Source of the DNA: JAIBAI01 sp044238875
GTDB lineage: Bacteria; Bacteroidota; Bacteroidia; M30B66
Reading direction: 5' to 3'
DNA length: 12,727 bases
Assembly: GCA_044238875.1 (NCBI GenBank)
Contig: JBIICM010000062.1
Span: forward strand, 1-12,727
The notes beneath the pieces are model-generated. The model saw nothing but the letters and a program-made list of their open reading frames with translations. It did no database searches and was not told the DNA's origin. Within the stretch, counting starts at the first letter, position 1. Every line of letters begins with the position of its first letter. The position numbers and the translations under genes are program-made. Positions 1-6,776 of this stretch are shown here, in pieces.

Positions 1-868
1 TCTGGGCGGGTGTTTCATCATATTGACCGAACTCATTGGGCAAACCGGCGTTGGGATGTGCGGATATACTGAATCTTGCATTTTTAGCCAGTGTTTCAAT
101 GTAGGGTTTCAACTGCCGGGCACCCAGTGCACAGTTAAAGCCTACAGAGAGTAAATCTATATGCGAAACCGAATACAGGAAAGCTTCAGCAGTTTGTCCG
201 GTAAGTGTTCTTCCAGATTGGTCTGTAATAGTACCGGAAACCATTACCGGCAAACGATGTCCGGTTTTTTCGGCAAACTGATCAATGGCAAATAGCGCGG
301 CTTTGCAATTGAGCGTATCAAATACAGTTTCAACCAGCAGTATATCAACCCCTCCGTCAAGAAGGCCGCGTACCTGTTCTGTGTAGGCTTCGACGAGCTG
401 ATCGAAGGTAATCGCCCGGTACCCGGGATCATTCACATCGGGTGATATGCTGGCTGTGCGGTTGGTGGGACCGATGGAACCGGCTACAAACCTGGGTTTA
501 TTGGGTTGCAAGGCAGTGAACTTATCGGCAGCTTCACGAGCCAGCCTGGCCGCAGCAACGTTAAGGTCATAAACGATGTGCTCCAGGTGATAATCAGCCT
601 GTGCGATTGATGTTCCGCTGAACGTGTTTGTTTCGGCGATATCTGCCCCTGCCTCAAAATAGGCCTCATGAATCGCCCTGATTACGTCAGGGCGTGTCAA
701 AGCAAGAAGGTCGTTATTACCTTTTAGGGGAGAGGGATGCGCTTCAAAATGCCCTTTTCTGAAATCCTCTTCTTCCAGCTTATACCGCTGGATCATTGTT
801 CCCATGGCGCCATCAAGCACCAGAATACGTTCAGAAAGGACTTTGTGAAGTAATGCTGTTCTGTTCAT
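1..868 (-). CDS. metH: Cobalamin-dependent methionine synthase, N-terminal part (cut by window edge)
   Basis: This is the homocysteine-binding S-methyltransferase module of MetH, which makes methionine from homocysteine and methyltetrahydrofolate through methylcobalamin in the cytoplasm. The 289 visible residues begin MNRTALLHKV and show LVLDGAMGTMIQ (17-28), KGNNDLL (49-55), the GADIAETNTF barrel motif (74-83), AGSIGPTNRTAS (129-140), ETVFDTLN (180-187), SGTITDQSGRTLTGQT (211-226) and GFNCALGA (243-250). Cys246 in the last motif is the first of the three expected zinc-ligand cysteines; the later Cys pair would lie beyond the window. The folate, cobalamin and activation domains are also outside it. 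An in-frame ATG two codons upstream (872-874) is an equally possible start. The SAM-I riboswitch in the leader independently supports a methionine-pathway gene. The MetH-type motifs and the riboswitch make a stand-alone betaine-type methyltransferase unlikely. Confidence 0.95.
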   Translation of the reverse strand, partial: MNRTALLHKVLSERILVLDGAMGTMIQRYKLEEEDFRKGHFEAHPSPLKGNNDLLALTRPDVIRAIHEAYFEAGADIAETNTFSGTSIAQADYHLEHIVYDLNVAAARLAREAADKFTALQPNKPRFVAGSIGPTNRTASISPDVNDPGYRAITFDQLVEAYTEQVRGLLDGGVDILLVETVFDTLNCKAALFAIDQFAEKTGHRLPVMVSGTITDQSGRTLTGQTAEAFLYSVSHIDLLSVGFNCALGARQLKPYIETLAKNARFSISAHPNAGLPNEFGQYDETPAQ

Positions 869-932
869 GATCATGTTCCACCATTGCCGGGTTGCTTTCC
901 ATTGCAATTCAAGGCAGAGCAGATACATACAT

Positions 933-1020
933 CTTATTATCTGTCAGGAATTGGCACCTTATTCTAAAGAATAGGTTGTCAAGACTTCAGCGGGCCTGTC
1001 CCTCAGTCTTTCTGGATAAG
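933..1020 (-). ncRNA. SAM-I (S-box) riboswitch in the metH leader
   Basis: Read on the minus strand, the segment opens CTTATCCAGA and carries the conserved blocks GAGGGA, GGCCC, GACAACC and GGTGCCAATTCC in the correct order, closing with GATAATAAG. Helices can be drawn by eye: P1 CTTAT/ATAAG, P2 AAGACT/AGTCTT around GAGGGACAGGCCC, and P3 ACCTATTC/GAATAAGGT with loop TTTA. This is the SAM-binding aptamer known to control methionine and SAM genes, normally turning expression off when SAM is plentiful. It ends about 65 bases before the metH ATG. I see no stem followed by a T-run between aptamer and gene, so control at translation initiation is more likely than termination, but the expression platform is not clear. 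A weak pairing ATTGC/GCAAT next to the start is a candidate. Confidence 0.93.
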
Positions 1021-1041
1021 TTTAAACAATGAACGGTTCGG

Positions 1042-1049
1042 CAAATATA
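1042..1049 (-). promoter_or_regulatory. Bacteroidota -7 element for metH
   Basis: TATATTTG on the minus strand matches TAnnTTTG exactly. It lies about 22 bases upstream of the first riboswitch base, so transcription would start near 1035-1039, just ahead of helix P1. No good TTTG -33 element is seen at the usual 19-base spacing, so the assignment rests on the -7 box and its position. Confidence 0.55.
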
Positions 1050-1079
1050 AACATAACTGTATAACATGGAAGGAGATCA

Positions 1080-1247
1080 ATGCAAAAATACCTGCAAATT
1101 CGCAACAAATATGTCCAAAGAAATTTGTCGGTTCAATGCATTGAACAACGGCTATCTGCTTTGATGACTATCCAATTTCCTGATGATAATAATCAAAGCT
1201 TCAGGACCGCTCTATTAGATTCCGAGCTTAATTTGTATGCTGAATAG
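1080..1247 (+). CDS. Possible small protein of 55 residues, antisense to the end of the glycine-rich gene
   Basis: An open frame starting MQKYLQIRNK and ending ELNLYAE is preceded by AAGGAG four bases before the ATG, a strong Shine-Dalgarno match in a phylum that rarely uses one. The product would be soluble and polar with no membrane segment or recognised motif. It runs divergently from the metH leader, and its last 20 bases overlap the 3' end of the minus-strand glycine-rich gene. A frame of this length is expected by chance fairly often, and no clear promoter was found for it. I do not recognise the protein. Confidence 0.25.
   Translation: MQKYLQIRNKYVQRNLSVQCIEQRLSALMTIQFPDDNNQSFRTALLDSELNLYAE
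1131..1146. repeat. 16-bp perfect palindrome
   Basis: GTTCAATGCATTGAAC is identical to its reverse complement. It lies between the stop of the glycine-rich gene (1228) and the metH -7 element (1042). It has no T-run after it, so it does not look like a terminator. It could be a dimeric regulator site. It also falls inside the possible small plus-strand ORF. Confidence 0.4.
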
Positions 1248-3021
1248 CGGGTTTAACCGGAGCTGGATTGACTGTAGCGGTAACAGGAGTTCGCTGTGTG
1301 GAAGAACAGCCATTGGCTGAGGCCTCGACATAATATACAGAAGTATCGCTTAAGGCAGGAGTTGAATAAGAATTCCCGGTACCAACAGCAGTGCCTCCAC
1401 TCGAAGAGGTAAACCAACTGATTGTTCCCTGACTCGCTACTGCATTAAGTGTTACTGCACCTGATCCACATCGCGTGGCAGGGGTTGTTGCTGTAATTGT
1501 GGGTGGTATACAGGCTGCTGAAAACGTAATCCGAACCTGTCCGCGGGCACCAGGCCCACCGTTTTCATTGCTAACTCTGATATTTGCTGCTGGGCTATAA
1601 TTGGCACCACCACCACCACCACCCGGTACACCACCGGGTTTACCGGGCCCACCTAGTATTGCTGCACCTCCATCGCCACCGCATGAACCGGCTTTTCCTC
1701 CGGCAGCGCCGGGTTGATTTATGGCGCCAAAACCTCCACTTGTACCGGGAGCTAAAACATCGGAGCCGGAATTAAATGAAGGTACACATGCACTAGCCAG
1801 GTTCGAGCAGTTACCCGTTGAACCACCCCTGCATCCGCCAAAGCCGCCCGGATATGATCCGAATAGCTGCCAGTTACTCTGGGTTCCCAGAGAACCACAT
1901 CCACCGCTGGCATTAATAGTGGCCGTGGTATTGAACCATGAGGCTTCACCATCACCTGCTCTTGTATCAGGTGTAGTGCCTGAACCTCCGGCTCCCCCAT
2001 TGCCAACATAAACGTTATAAATCGTGCCCGGAACTACAGGTAAAATCCTTTTAACATACGCTCCGCCTCCACCACCGGGAGCCCCCCAGCCTGAGGCATC
2101 GGAACCGCCTCCGCCACCACCGGCACCGTAGCATTCAACCATTACGGAGGTTATACCTGCAGGGCATTGCCATTGTGACAGGCCGGGTGTCGTAAAATCA
2201 AATGAGGGATTGGTGGCTGATGGGGTCCATGACAAAATAACCTGACCATTTGCACCTCGCCCGCCGTAGGTAAATCCAAATTGAGACACAAGTCCACCTC
2301 CACCACCACCGGGGCCGATAAGCGCCGGTAATCCATCTCCTCCACCACTGGTGTTTCCCTGACCGCCTTGTCCACCTCCGGTCGGAGCAATACCGCCTGT
2401 AGAACCCGTCCCGTTATTTCCATCAGCACCTGTGCCTGCAGATGATCCGCCTCCGCCTCCAAACGCTACTGTTCCATCACTACCGTTACCACCGTTGTAC
2501 TTTATATCTCCAACACTGGTTGCGGCCGAACCTCCGACCCCTCCTGTAGAAGTTCCGGTTTGTGCCGATCTTCCGCCCTTGGCCATGGCAGTGAGATTAT
2601 CAATAAAATAGCTATCTGCATCGGTGTTATCCGATTCCCTACCGAAACCAACAAAAACCGTGTAACAAGATCCCGGTGTAACTGCCACTGTATTTTTTTT
2701 ACTGTATGCGCCACCACCACCACCACCACTGCCGGCTGATCCTGAAGGAGACAGTAGTCCTAATCCTCCTCCACCACCACTTCCCCAGCACTCAACAGTG
2801 ACGCTGGTTACACCCTCAGGACATTTCCATCTGTTAAAACCGGGTGTTGTGAATACGGCTGTTTGTGCCACAACTTGCATGGTTTGAAGAACCAACAAAA
2901 AGGTGGTTAATCTGAACAAATGGATTTGAATTGTTTTATTGAAAAATCTGTTCAGGCATATGGGTCTGAAAAAACACTTCAGTTTGAACATTGATCCGAA
3001 GGTTAATTTGTTTCTTTTCAT
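1228..3021 (-). CDS. Secreted protein with two glycine-rich domains and one Ig-like domain, no sorting tail
   Basis: The product of 597 residues starts at the ATG reading MKRNKLTFGS; a TTG five codons upstream is the alternative. A long basic N-region leads to a hydrophobic stretch ending VVAQ, a Sec signal peptide with likely cleavage near residue 53. Two homologous glycine-rich domains follow (about 54-266 and 271-502). Each opens with FTTPG, W-x-CP-x-G, a VEC[WY]G strand, GGGGG and GGGGGGAY/GGGGGAY, then PG-x-x-Y and VG, and closes with a G-x-V-x-[LI] strand. After them comes one Ig-like domain (about 503-586) of the kind common in Bacteroidota surface proteins, with motifs WFTSSSGG and YYVEASANGCSS. 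The protein then stops at KPAIQHTN, with no T9SS C-terminal domain in any minus frame downstream, so it may be truncated. It begins 11 bases after the stop of the related upstream gene, suggesting cotranscription. Role unknown; a surface, matrix or adhesive function is inference. Confidence 0.8.
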   Translation of the reverse strand: MKRNKLTFGSMFKLKCFFRPICLNRFFNKTIQIHLFRLTTFLLVLQTMQVVAQTAVFTTPGFNRWKCPEGVTSVTVECWGSGGGGGLGLLSPSGSAGSGGGGGGAYSKKNTVAVTPGSCYTVFVGFGRESDNTDADSYFIDNLTAMAKGGRSAQTGTSTGGVGGSAATSVGDIKYNGGNGSDGTVAFGGGGGSSAGTGADGNNGTGSTGGIAPTGGGQGGQGNTSGGGDGLPALIGPGGGGGGLVSQFGFTYGGRGANGQVILSWTPSATNPSFDFTTPGLSQWQCPAGITSVMVECYGAGGGGGGSDASGWGAPGGGGGAYVKRILPVVPGTIYNVYVGNGGAGGSGTTPDTRAGDGEASWFNTTATINASGGCGSLGTQSNWQLFGSYPGGFGGCRGGSTGNCSNLASACVPSFNSGSDVLAPGTSGGFGAINQPGAAGGKAGSCGGDGGAAILGGPGKPGGVPGGGGGGANYSPAANIRVSNENGGPGARGQVRITFSAACIPPTITATTPATRCGSGAVTLNAVASQGTISWFTSSSGGTAVGTGNSYSTPALSDTSVYYVEASANGCSSTQRTPVTATVNPAPVKPAIQHTN

Positions 3022-3032
3022 TTTTAGTTTTT

Positions 3033-4487
3033 TCAATCAACAATACTGATTTTTCTCACAATACTTTTGCGATCATTCAGTCCGGTAAACTCAATCAAAT
3101 AAAGGCCGGCCAGAGGTAATACATTTCTGTCAATAACAAATTCAGCATGCATAATACGTTCATATGCAATAAGTTGCCCTGAAAAATTAAATAAACGGTA
3201 CGAAGCGCCCTGATTAAATTCTTTTGCAGGGATACGAATATTGAATCGATCCCGGGCCGGATTTGGAAAAATCAATACCTCTGAATTTTCATCTTCAGAG
3301 ATTTCTGATGCTTCGCGGCAAGTGATATTAATGTTACGACTTCGGATTAAACCATTTCCGCAATTATTTTTGGAAAATACGCTGACGCTTCCCAATGAAT
3401 TACCCCAGTCAACAACTATGGAAGGTGTGCCCTGACCTGAAATAATCTGTGCACCCGTTGGAACGCTCCACTGAAAGCTAGTTACCCCATTTACAGGAAG
3501 CGTGCTGAAGTTAATCCCCTGCTGGTTGGCACAAACATTTCCGGGCCCTAAAATGATACCCGATGTGGCAGGCTGACTGGTTAAGTTTAACGTGGCCGTG
3601 TTTGTAAAGCCACAGTTGTTTCTCGCCCTTACGCTGAGTTGTCCGCTGCTGAAGTTTGCAGGAACAATCAGTTGAATGCTGTTGCCGCTTGAACTGCCTG
3701 AAACGGTGCATCCTGCCGGTACAGTCCATTCATAGGATGATGCGCCGCCTGCCGGACTTACGCTATAGGTAAAAGTCCCCCCTCCGCAAAGGTTGCTGTT
3801 TGGGCCGGATACCGATACGATTGCGGCTGGCACTGATCTTACCGTGATGGAGCGCGGACTACTTTTTCCGCAAGAGTTGACAGCTGCCACCGATACTATT
3901 CCGGAGAGATATGGCGTTGGAAACCTGACTGTTATATTGCTCGTGCCCTGACCTGCCGTAATTTGTGCACCTGAAGGCACAATCCATTCGTAGGAGGCAG
4001 CACCGTTAGCAGCCGAGCAGGAAAATGTTTGGGTTGAGCCTGCGCAAACAGCTTCCCTTGGTCCGGCTATTAAACCGGGAGCATTTGATTTTAAACTTAG
4101 CGTAAGTGATCTTGAACTGCCGGTTCCACATGCGTTTATTGCTGCAACAGATATGCTTCCACCTGTAAATTGAGCCTGATTGATACTCACCGAAATGGAA
4201 TTTGTAACAGAATTACCGGTGAAACCGCCGGGTAATGTCCAGATGTAAGAGGTAGCACCGGTAACGGCTGCGGCTGTATATGTGGCGGAAGTGAGTCCGC
4301 AAACAACAGACGGACCGCTGATTGAAGAAGGGGCAGGCGCTGATTTGACTACAGTGCGGCTCCTGACTGCACCCACACAAGTAGCATTAGATGCATAAAC
4401 TGATATAGTACCGCTTGTAAAAAGCGTCTGATTGATGCTGACTGTTATTGAATTGGTAGTTGAAGAGCCTGTGATTACAGGCTCCTG
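3033..4487 (-). CDS. C-terminal fragment: PKD-like repeats and T9SS type A sorting domain
   Basis: This frame is open from just after a TAA at 4488-4490. The first ATG-like start inside it is weak and cuts a domain, so it is better read as the continuation of the upstream frame. It begins with the second half of a PKD-like repeat (VITGSSTTNSITVSI) and then has four full repeats of about 80 residues. Each opens with a SGP or LGP motif and a Cys a few residues later, has SY-x-W or SF-x-W followed by P-x-G in the middle, and ends in N-x-CG. The last 84 residues or so contain VLIFPNPARDRFNIRIP, GQLIAYE, LAGLYLIEF and KISIVD, the typical T9SS type A sorting domain that directs cargo across the outer membrane. 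The fragment lacks a signal peptide, so it could not be exported alone. Confidence 0.7.
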   Translation of the reverse strand, partial: QEPVITGSSTTNSITVSINQTLFTSGTISVYASNATCVGAVRSRTVVKSAPAPSSISGPSVVCGLTSATYTAAAVTGATSYIWTLPGGFTGNSVTNSISVSINQAQFTGGSISVAAINACGTGSSRSLTLSLKSNAPGLIAGPREAVCAGSTQTFSCSAANGAASYEWIVPSGAQITAGQGTSNITVRFPTPYLSGIVSVAAVNSCGKSSPRSITVRSVPAAIVSVSGPNSNLCGGGTFTYSVSPAGGASSYEWTVPAGCTVSGSSSGNSIQLIVPANFSSGQLSVRARNNCGFTNTATLNLTSQPATSGIILGPGNVCANQQGINFSTLPVNGVTSFQWSVPTGAQIISGQGTPSIVVDWGNSLGSVSVFSKNNCGNGLIRSRNINITCREASEISEDENSEVLIFPNPARDRFNIRIPAKEFNQGASYRLFNFSGQLIAYERIMHAEFVIDRNVLPLAGLYLIEFTGLNDRKSIVRKISIVD

Positions 4488-5829
4488 TTAGTCTGCAAAC
4501 AAGATAGTAAGTACCGGGAGTATTTGTAAAATCAGCAGCGTTGGGAATGTAAGCCGGATTTGTTTGGCCGGGTATATTAGTGATAGAACCGCCGGGAGCA
4601 CTTCGCCAACCCCATTGATAATTAGAAACTGAATGACATCCGGAATTGGAAGCCGTTACCTGAGCGCCCGTTCCCGAAATGCTTATATTTTGAGTACCTG
4701 ATGGGCTTAAAGCAATATCCAGGGCCGGTTTAACGGTGAAATTTTCAACACAGGTTTCTCCGCTAGGTGCATTGATACATATTCTTCCGGTTCCTCTGAT
4801 ATCACAGGGTATGGTAATATCAATGAAATCACTTTGACCTGGTGAATAGGTCAACACTCTTGTTGTTTCTGAACCTAAAACAGTGACAAAAGTTCCATTG
4901 CAATAGCAGAATTCTGTTGGCCCTGTAATCCTTAAAACACTGCCGGCGCAGGCTTCCGTAACTGGAACGCCTCCCTGAGTAACAGATGTAACGCCGGGGC
5001 CCGTCCATGAAATTTTGATTCTTCCTCCTGCCCCTGCCCCCCCATTTGAAATACCATTTGAATTTCTAAAGACACCACTACCGCCTCCACCGGGAATTCT
5101 GCCTGGATTACCCGGAAGATTTGCAAAGGTTGGTCCGTTTGCACCAGCGCCCTGACAACCAATGGCGAAGCCACCATTTTGAAAAAATCCGTTTGATCCC
5201 GCTGCATCCGGACGGGCAGAAGAGCCGCCGGGGCCTCCGTAGGAGCCGCCAAAAGAGGAACCATTTCCGCCATTGCCTCCGGCCCATTTAACCTGACCGA
5301 TTGAGCTGAAAGCCGAACCGCCTGTTGCACCTGAGTTTCCGAAACCTGAGACGGATGATCCGCCAGCAGCGAGTACGCCTTGGGCTGTTGCTGAAGGCGC
5401 AATATTTACGCCTGTGCTATTGAACCATGTAGCACCTCCGGGCTGACCTAAAGAAGGCGATGCCCCGGCACCGACCTGGTAAAAATAGGTTTGCCCCTGA
5501 ACAACGCTGAAAGTGCTTCTGCTATATGCAGCACCACCACCACCTCCGCTTACTCCGGTAGAAAAGGTGAGGCTGCCACCGGCACCACCTCCGCCATAGC
5601 ATTCAACTATGATATTGCCTGTAACCGGTGCAACCCAGCTTCCGCTGGTATTGGCATTACTGCCTGTGGGGCCTTCAACAATGAGCGGAGAGTTTTGTGA
5701 ATAACCCAAGAAAGAGAACACTAAAATTCCCGCGAAAAATAAAATGCTTCTTTTAGGTACTAAACTTTTAAAAATCTCAGCAAGAACAGAAAGGTAAATA
5801 TTGTTGATGCAGGGTTTGTTGGTTAGCAT
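4387..5829 (-). CDS. N-terminal fragment: signal peptide, glycine-rich domain, Ig-like domains
   Basis: Starting at the ATG reading MLTNKPCINN (480 residues; a TTG seven codons upstream at 5850 is possible), the product has a long basic N-region, a hydrophobic core ILFFAGILVFSFLG and likely cleavage after GYSQ near residue 45. One glycine-rich domain covers about 46-276, with VECYGGGGAGG, SGGGGGAAYS, a WFN motif and a closing GGRIKISW strand. It is homologous to the two copies in the downstream gene. Cys-containing beta-rich segments follow (about 287-366 and 368-450), the last being Ig-like with YQWGWR and TYYLVCRLTGACN. The final 28 residues or so, after the cysteine of TGAC, are out-of-frame read-through and end at a TAA at 4387-4389. 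The rest of the protein is encoded in the next frame downstream. Confidence 0.7.
   Translation of the reverse strand: MLTNKPCINNIYLSVLAEIFKSLVPKRSILFFAGILVFSFLGYSQNSPLIVEGPTGSNANTSGSWVAPVTGNIIVECYGGGGAGGSLTFSTGVSGGGGGAAYSRSTFSVVQGQTYFYQVGAGASPSLGQPGGATWFNSTGVNIAPSATAQGVLAAGGSSVSGFGNSGATGGSAFSSIGQVKWAGGNGGNGSSFGGSYGGPGGSSARPDAAGSNGFFQNGGFAIGCQGAGANGPTFANLPGNPGRIPGGGGSGVFRNSNGISNGGAGAGGRIKISWTGPGVTSVTQGGVPVTEACAGSVLRITGPTEFCYCNGTFVTVLGSETTRVLTYSPGQSDFIDITIPCDIRGTGRICINAPSGETCVENFTVKPALDIALSPSGTQNISISGTGAQVTASNSGCHSVSNYQWGWRSAPGGSITNIPGQTNPAYIPNAADFTNTPGTYYLVCRLTGACNHRLFNYQFNNSQHQSDAFYKRYYISLCI
4465..4484. repeat. Inverted repeat (8-bp stem, 4-base loop) at the frame-change point
   Basis: GAGCCTGT and ACAGGCTC are perfect reverse complements separated by GATT. 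The repeat covers the exact place where the N-terminal frame loses homology and the C-terminal frame gains it. It lies inside coding sequence with no T-run, so it is not a terminator. On the minus strand the pentamer GTAAT (4474-4478) fits both sides of the join. Confidence 0.6.
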
Positions 5830-5851
5830 TTGGCGATCAAATTTTTTCAAT

Positions 5852-5949
5852 AGAACATGTCAAACATAATTAATAAATAAAATCTAATCACTGATTATGA
5901 CTAAAATGTAATCAAAGCCAAAAATTTTGTTGACAAAGCTACATGTTCT
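5852..5949. repeat. 9-bp inverted repeat bracketing the intergenic promoter region
   Basis: AGAACATGT (5852-5860) and ACATGTTCT (5941-5949) are perfect reverse complements about 80 bases apart. They flank nearly the whole gap between the phosphatase gene and the glycine-rich gene. The near copy lies beside the predicted transcription start. A regulator binding both sites is possible. Chance is also possible. Confidence 0.3.
5861..5868 (-). promoter_or_regulatory. Bacteroidota -7 element for the glycine-rich gene pair
   Basis: TATGTTTG on the minus strand matches TAnnTTTG exactly. Transcription would start near 5854-5857, leaving a leader of about 25 bases to the ATG at 5829 but almost none to the TTG at 5850, which favours the ATG start. 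No clear -33 element is visible in the AT-rich sequence upstream. Confidence 0.45.
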
Positions 5950-5952
5950 GAT

Positions 5953-6768
5953 TCAGGAGGATTGGCTTTCGGTGAAATACTGATTGATCTCACTGCGCAG
6001 CGCCTCATGAATACCACCGTTGGTGGCCAATAATTCGCGACCATGTATATAACTGTTTTTGCCTGAAAAGTCAGTTACCTTGCCACCGGCTTGTTCGACC
6101 AGAAAGGCACCGGCAGCCACATCCCAGGGAGCAAGTCCGTACTCATAAAAAGCCTCAAGGCGACCGCAGGCCACCCAGGCCAGATCAATGGCAGCCGAGC
6201 CTAAACGGCGAACACCATGCGAACGGTAAAGTAATGCCTTAAAAAGTTCCATCCAGGCATCAAGTTTACCCTGGTGACGGTAAGGAAAACCTGTTACAAG
6301 CAGAGAATCTGCTAACAAGGTTGCCGTTGAAACCTTTACCGGCTTTTCATTCAGATGCGTGCCTGATCCCTCATACGCCCAAAAACATTCACCGGCTGAA
6401 ACTTCGTAAACCAGCCCAATAATTGTTTTGCCAAAATGCTGCAAGGCCACACTGATGCTAAACAAAGGTAATCGATGTATAAAATTGGTTGTTCCGTCAA
6501 TCGGATCTATGATCCAGGTATATGGCCTGTCTTCCTGCTGAACAGTATTTTCTTCTGTTAAGAAACCGCTGCCTGGTAAAATTGACGATAACTCTCTTAC
6601 CAAAAGTGATTCGGCGGCTTTGTCAACATAGGTAACAAAGTCATTTAACCCCTTACTTTCAACCGAATTCCGGGTGATTCTTTCCTGTTCAAGCTTAATG
6701 AAACGGCCTACTTCAACAGAAATTCTCCGTAATTCGGCACAGATAATTGAAAGATCCGGGGTCTCCAT
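5953..6768 (-). CDS. suhB: Inositol monophosphatase family protein
   Basis: This is a Mg2+-dependent sugar/inositol phosphatase of the IMPase superfamily, 271 residues, normal length for the family. The metal-binding signature is complete: GFLTEE (68-73), DPIDGTTNF (88-96) and WDVAAGAFLVEQAGG (215-229), giving Glu72/73, Asp88, Asp91 and Asp216 as likely ligands. There is no signal peptide, so it should be cytoplasmic. It is the last gene of the mtaB-lgt operon, starting 8 bases after the lgt stop. The family also includes histidinol-phosphate and 3'-phosphoadenosine phosphatases, and the true substrate cannot be told from sequence alone; the symbol is by family resemblance. Confidence 0.88.
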   Translation of the reverse strand: METPDLSIICAELRRISVEVGRFIKLEQERITRNSVESKGLNDFVTYVDKAAESLLVRELSSILPGSGFLTEENTVQQEDRPYTWIIDPIDGTTNFIHRLPLFSISVALQHFGKTIIGLVYEVSAGECFWAYEGSGTHLNEKPVKVSTATLLADSLLVTGFPYRHQGKLDAWMELFKALLYRSHGVRRLGSAAIDLAWVACGRLEAFYEYGLAPWDVAAGAFLVEQAGGKVTDFSGKNSYIHGRELLATNGGIHEALRSEINQYFTESQSS

Positions 6769-6776
6769 GTCAATCG

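Larger units (their letters stand above)
3033..5829 (-). pseudogene. Glycine-rich, PKD-repeat T9SS cargo gene split by a frame change
   Basis: The two reading frames described in the next two entries make one architecture: signal peptide, glycine-rich domain, two or three Ig-like domains, PKD-like repeats and a T9SS sorting domain. The N-terminal frame carries the export signal but no sorting tail. The C-terminal frame carries the tail but has no signal peptide or convincing start. Neither alone would be a normal T9SS cargo protein. The frame changes at about 4474-4490. Because half of a PKD-like repeat is also missing there, a simple one-base error does not explain the join. It could be a true deletion, making this a pseudogene, or an assembly collapse within repetitive sequence. 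Confidence 0.6.

Noticed and set aside
244..669. Two minus-strand open frames of about 60 codons inside metH
   Set aside because: They are out-of-frame shadows; the MetH frame is open across the whole region with conserved motifs.
1605..1625. CAC trinucleotide run as a microsatellite or phase-variation tract
   Set aside because: It encodes consecutive glycines, is short, and a change in trinucleotide number would not shift the frame.
1721..2011. Plus-strand proline-rich open frame, and similar frames at 1584-1775 and 5491-5700
   Set aside because: They are antisense shadows of glycine codons (GGN read as CCN or CAC) in the minus-strand glycine-rich genes, with no start context.
1452..2729. 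Overlapping minus-strand open frames inside the glycine-rich gene
   Set aside because: They are alternative frames of GC-rich glycine codon runs. The main frame has clear domains and a signal peptide.
4465..4500. Programmed ribosomal frameshift joining the two cargo-gene frames
   Set aside because: No slippery heptamer is present at the join, and half of a repeat is missing, which recoding would not explain.
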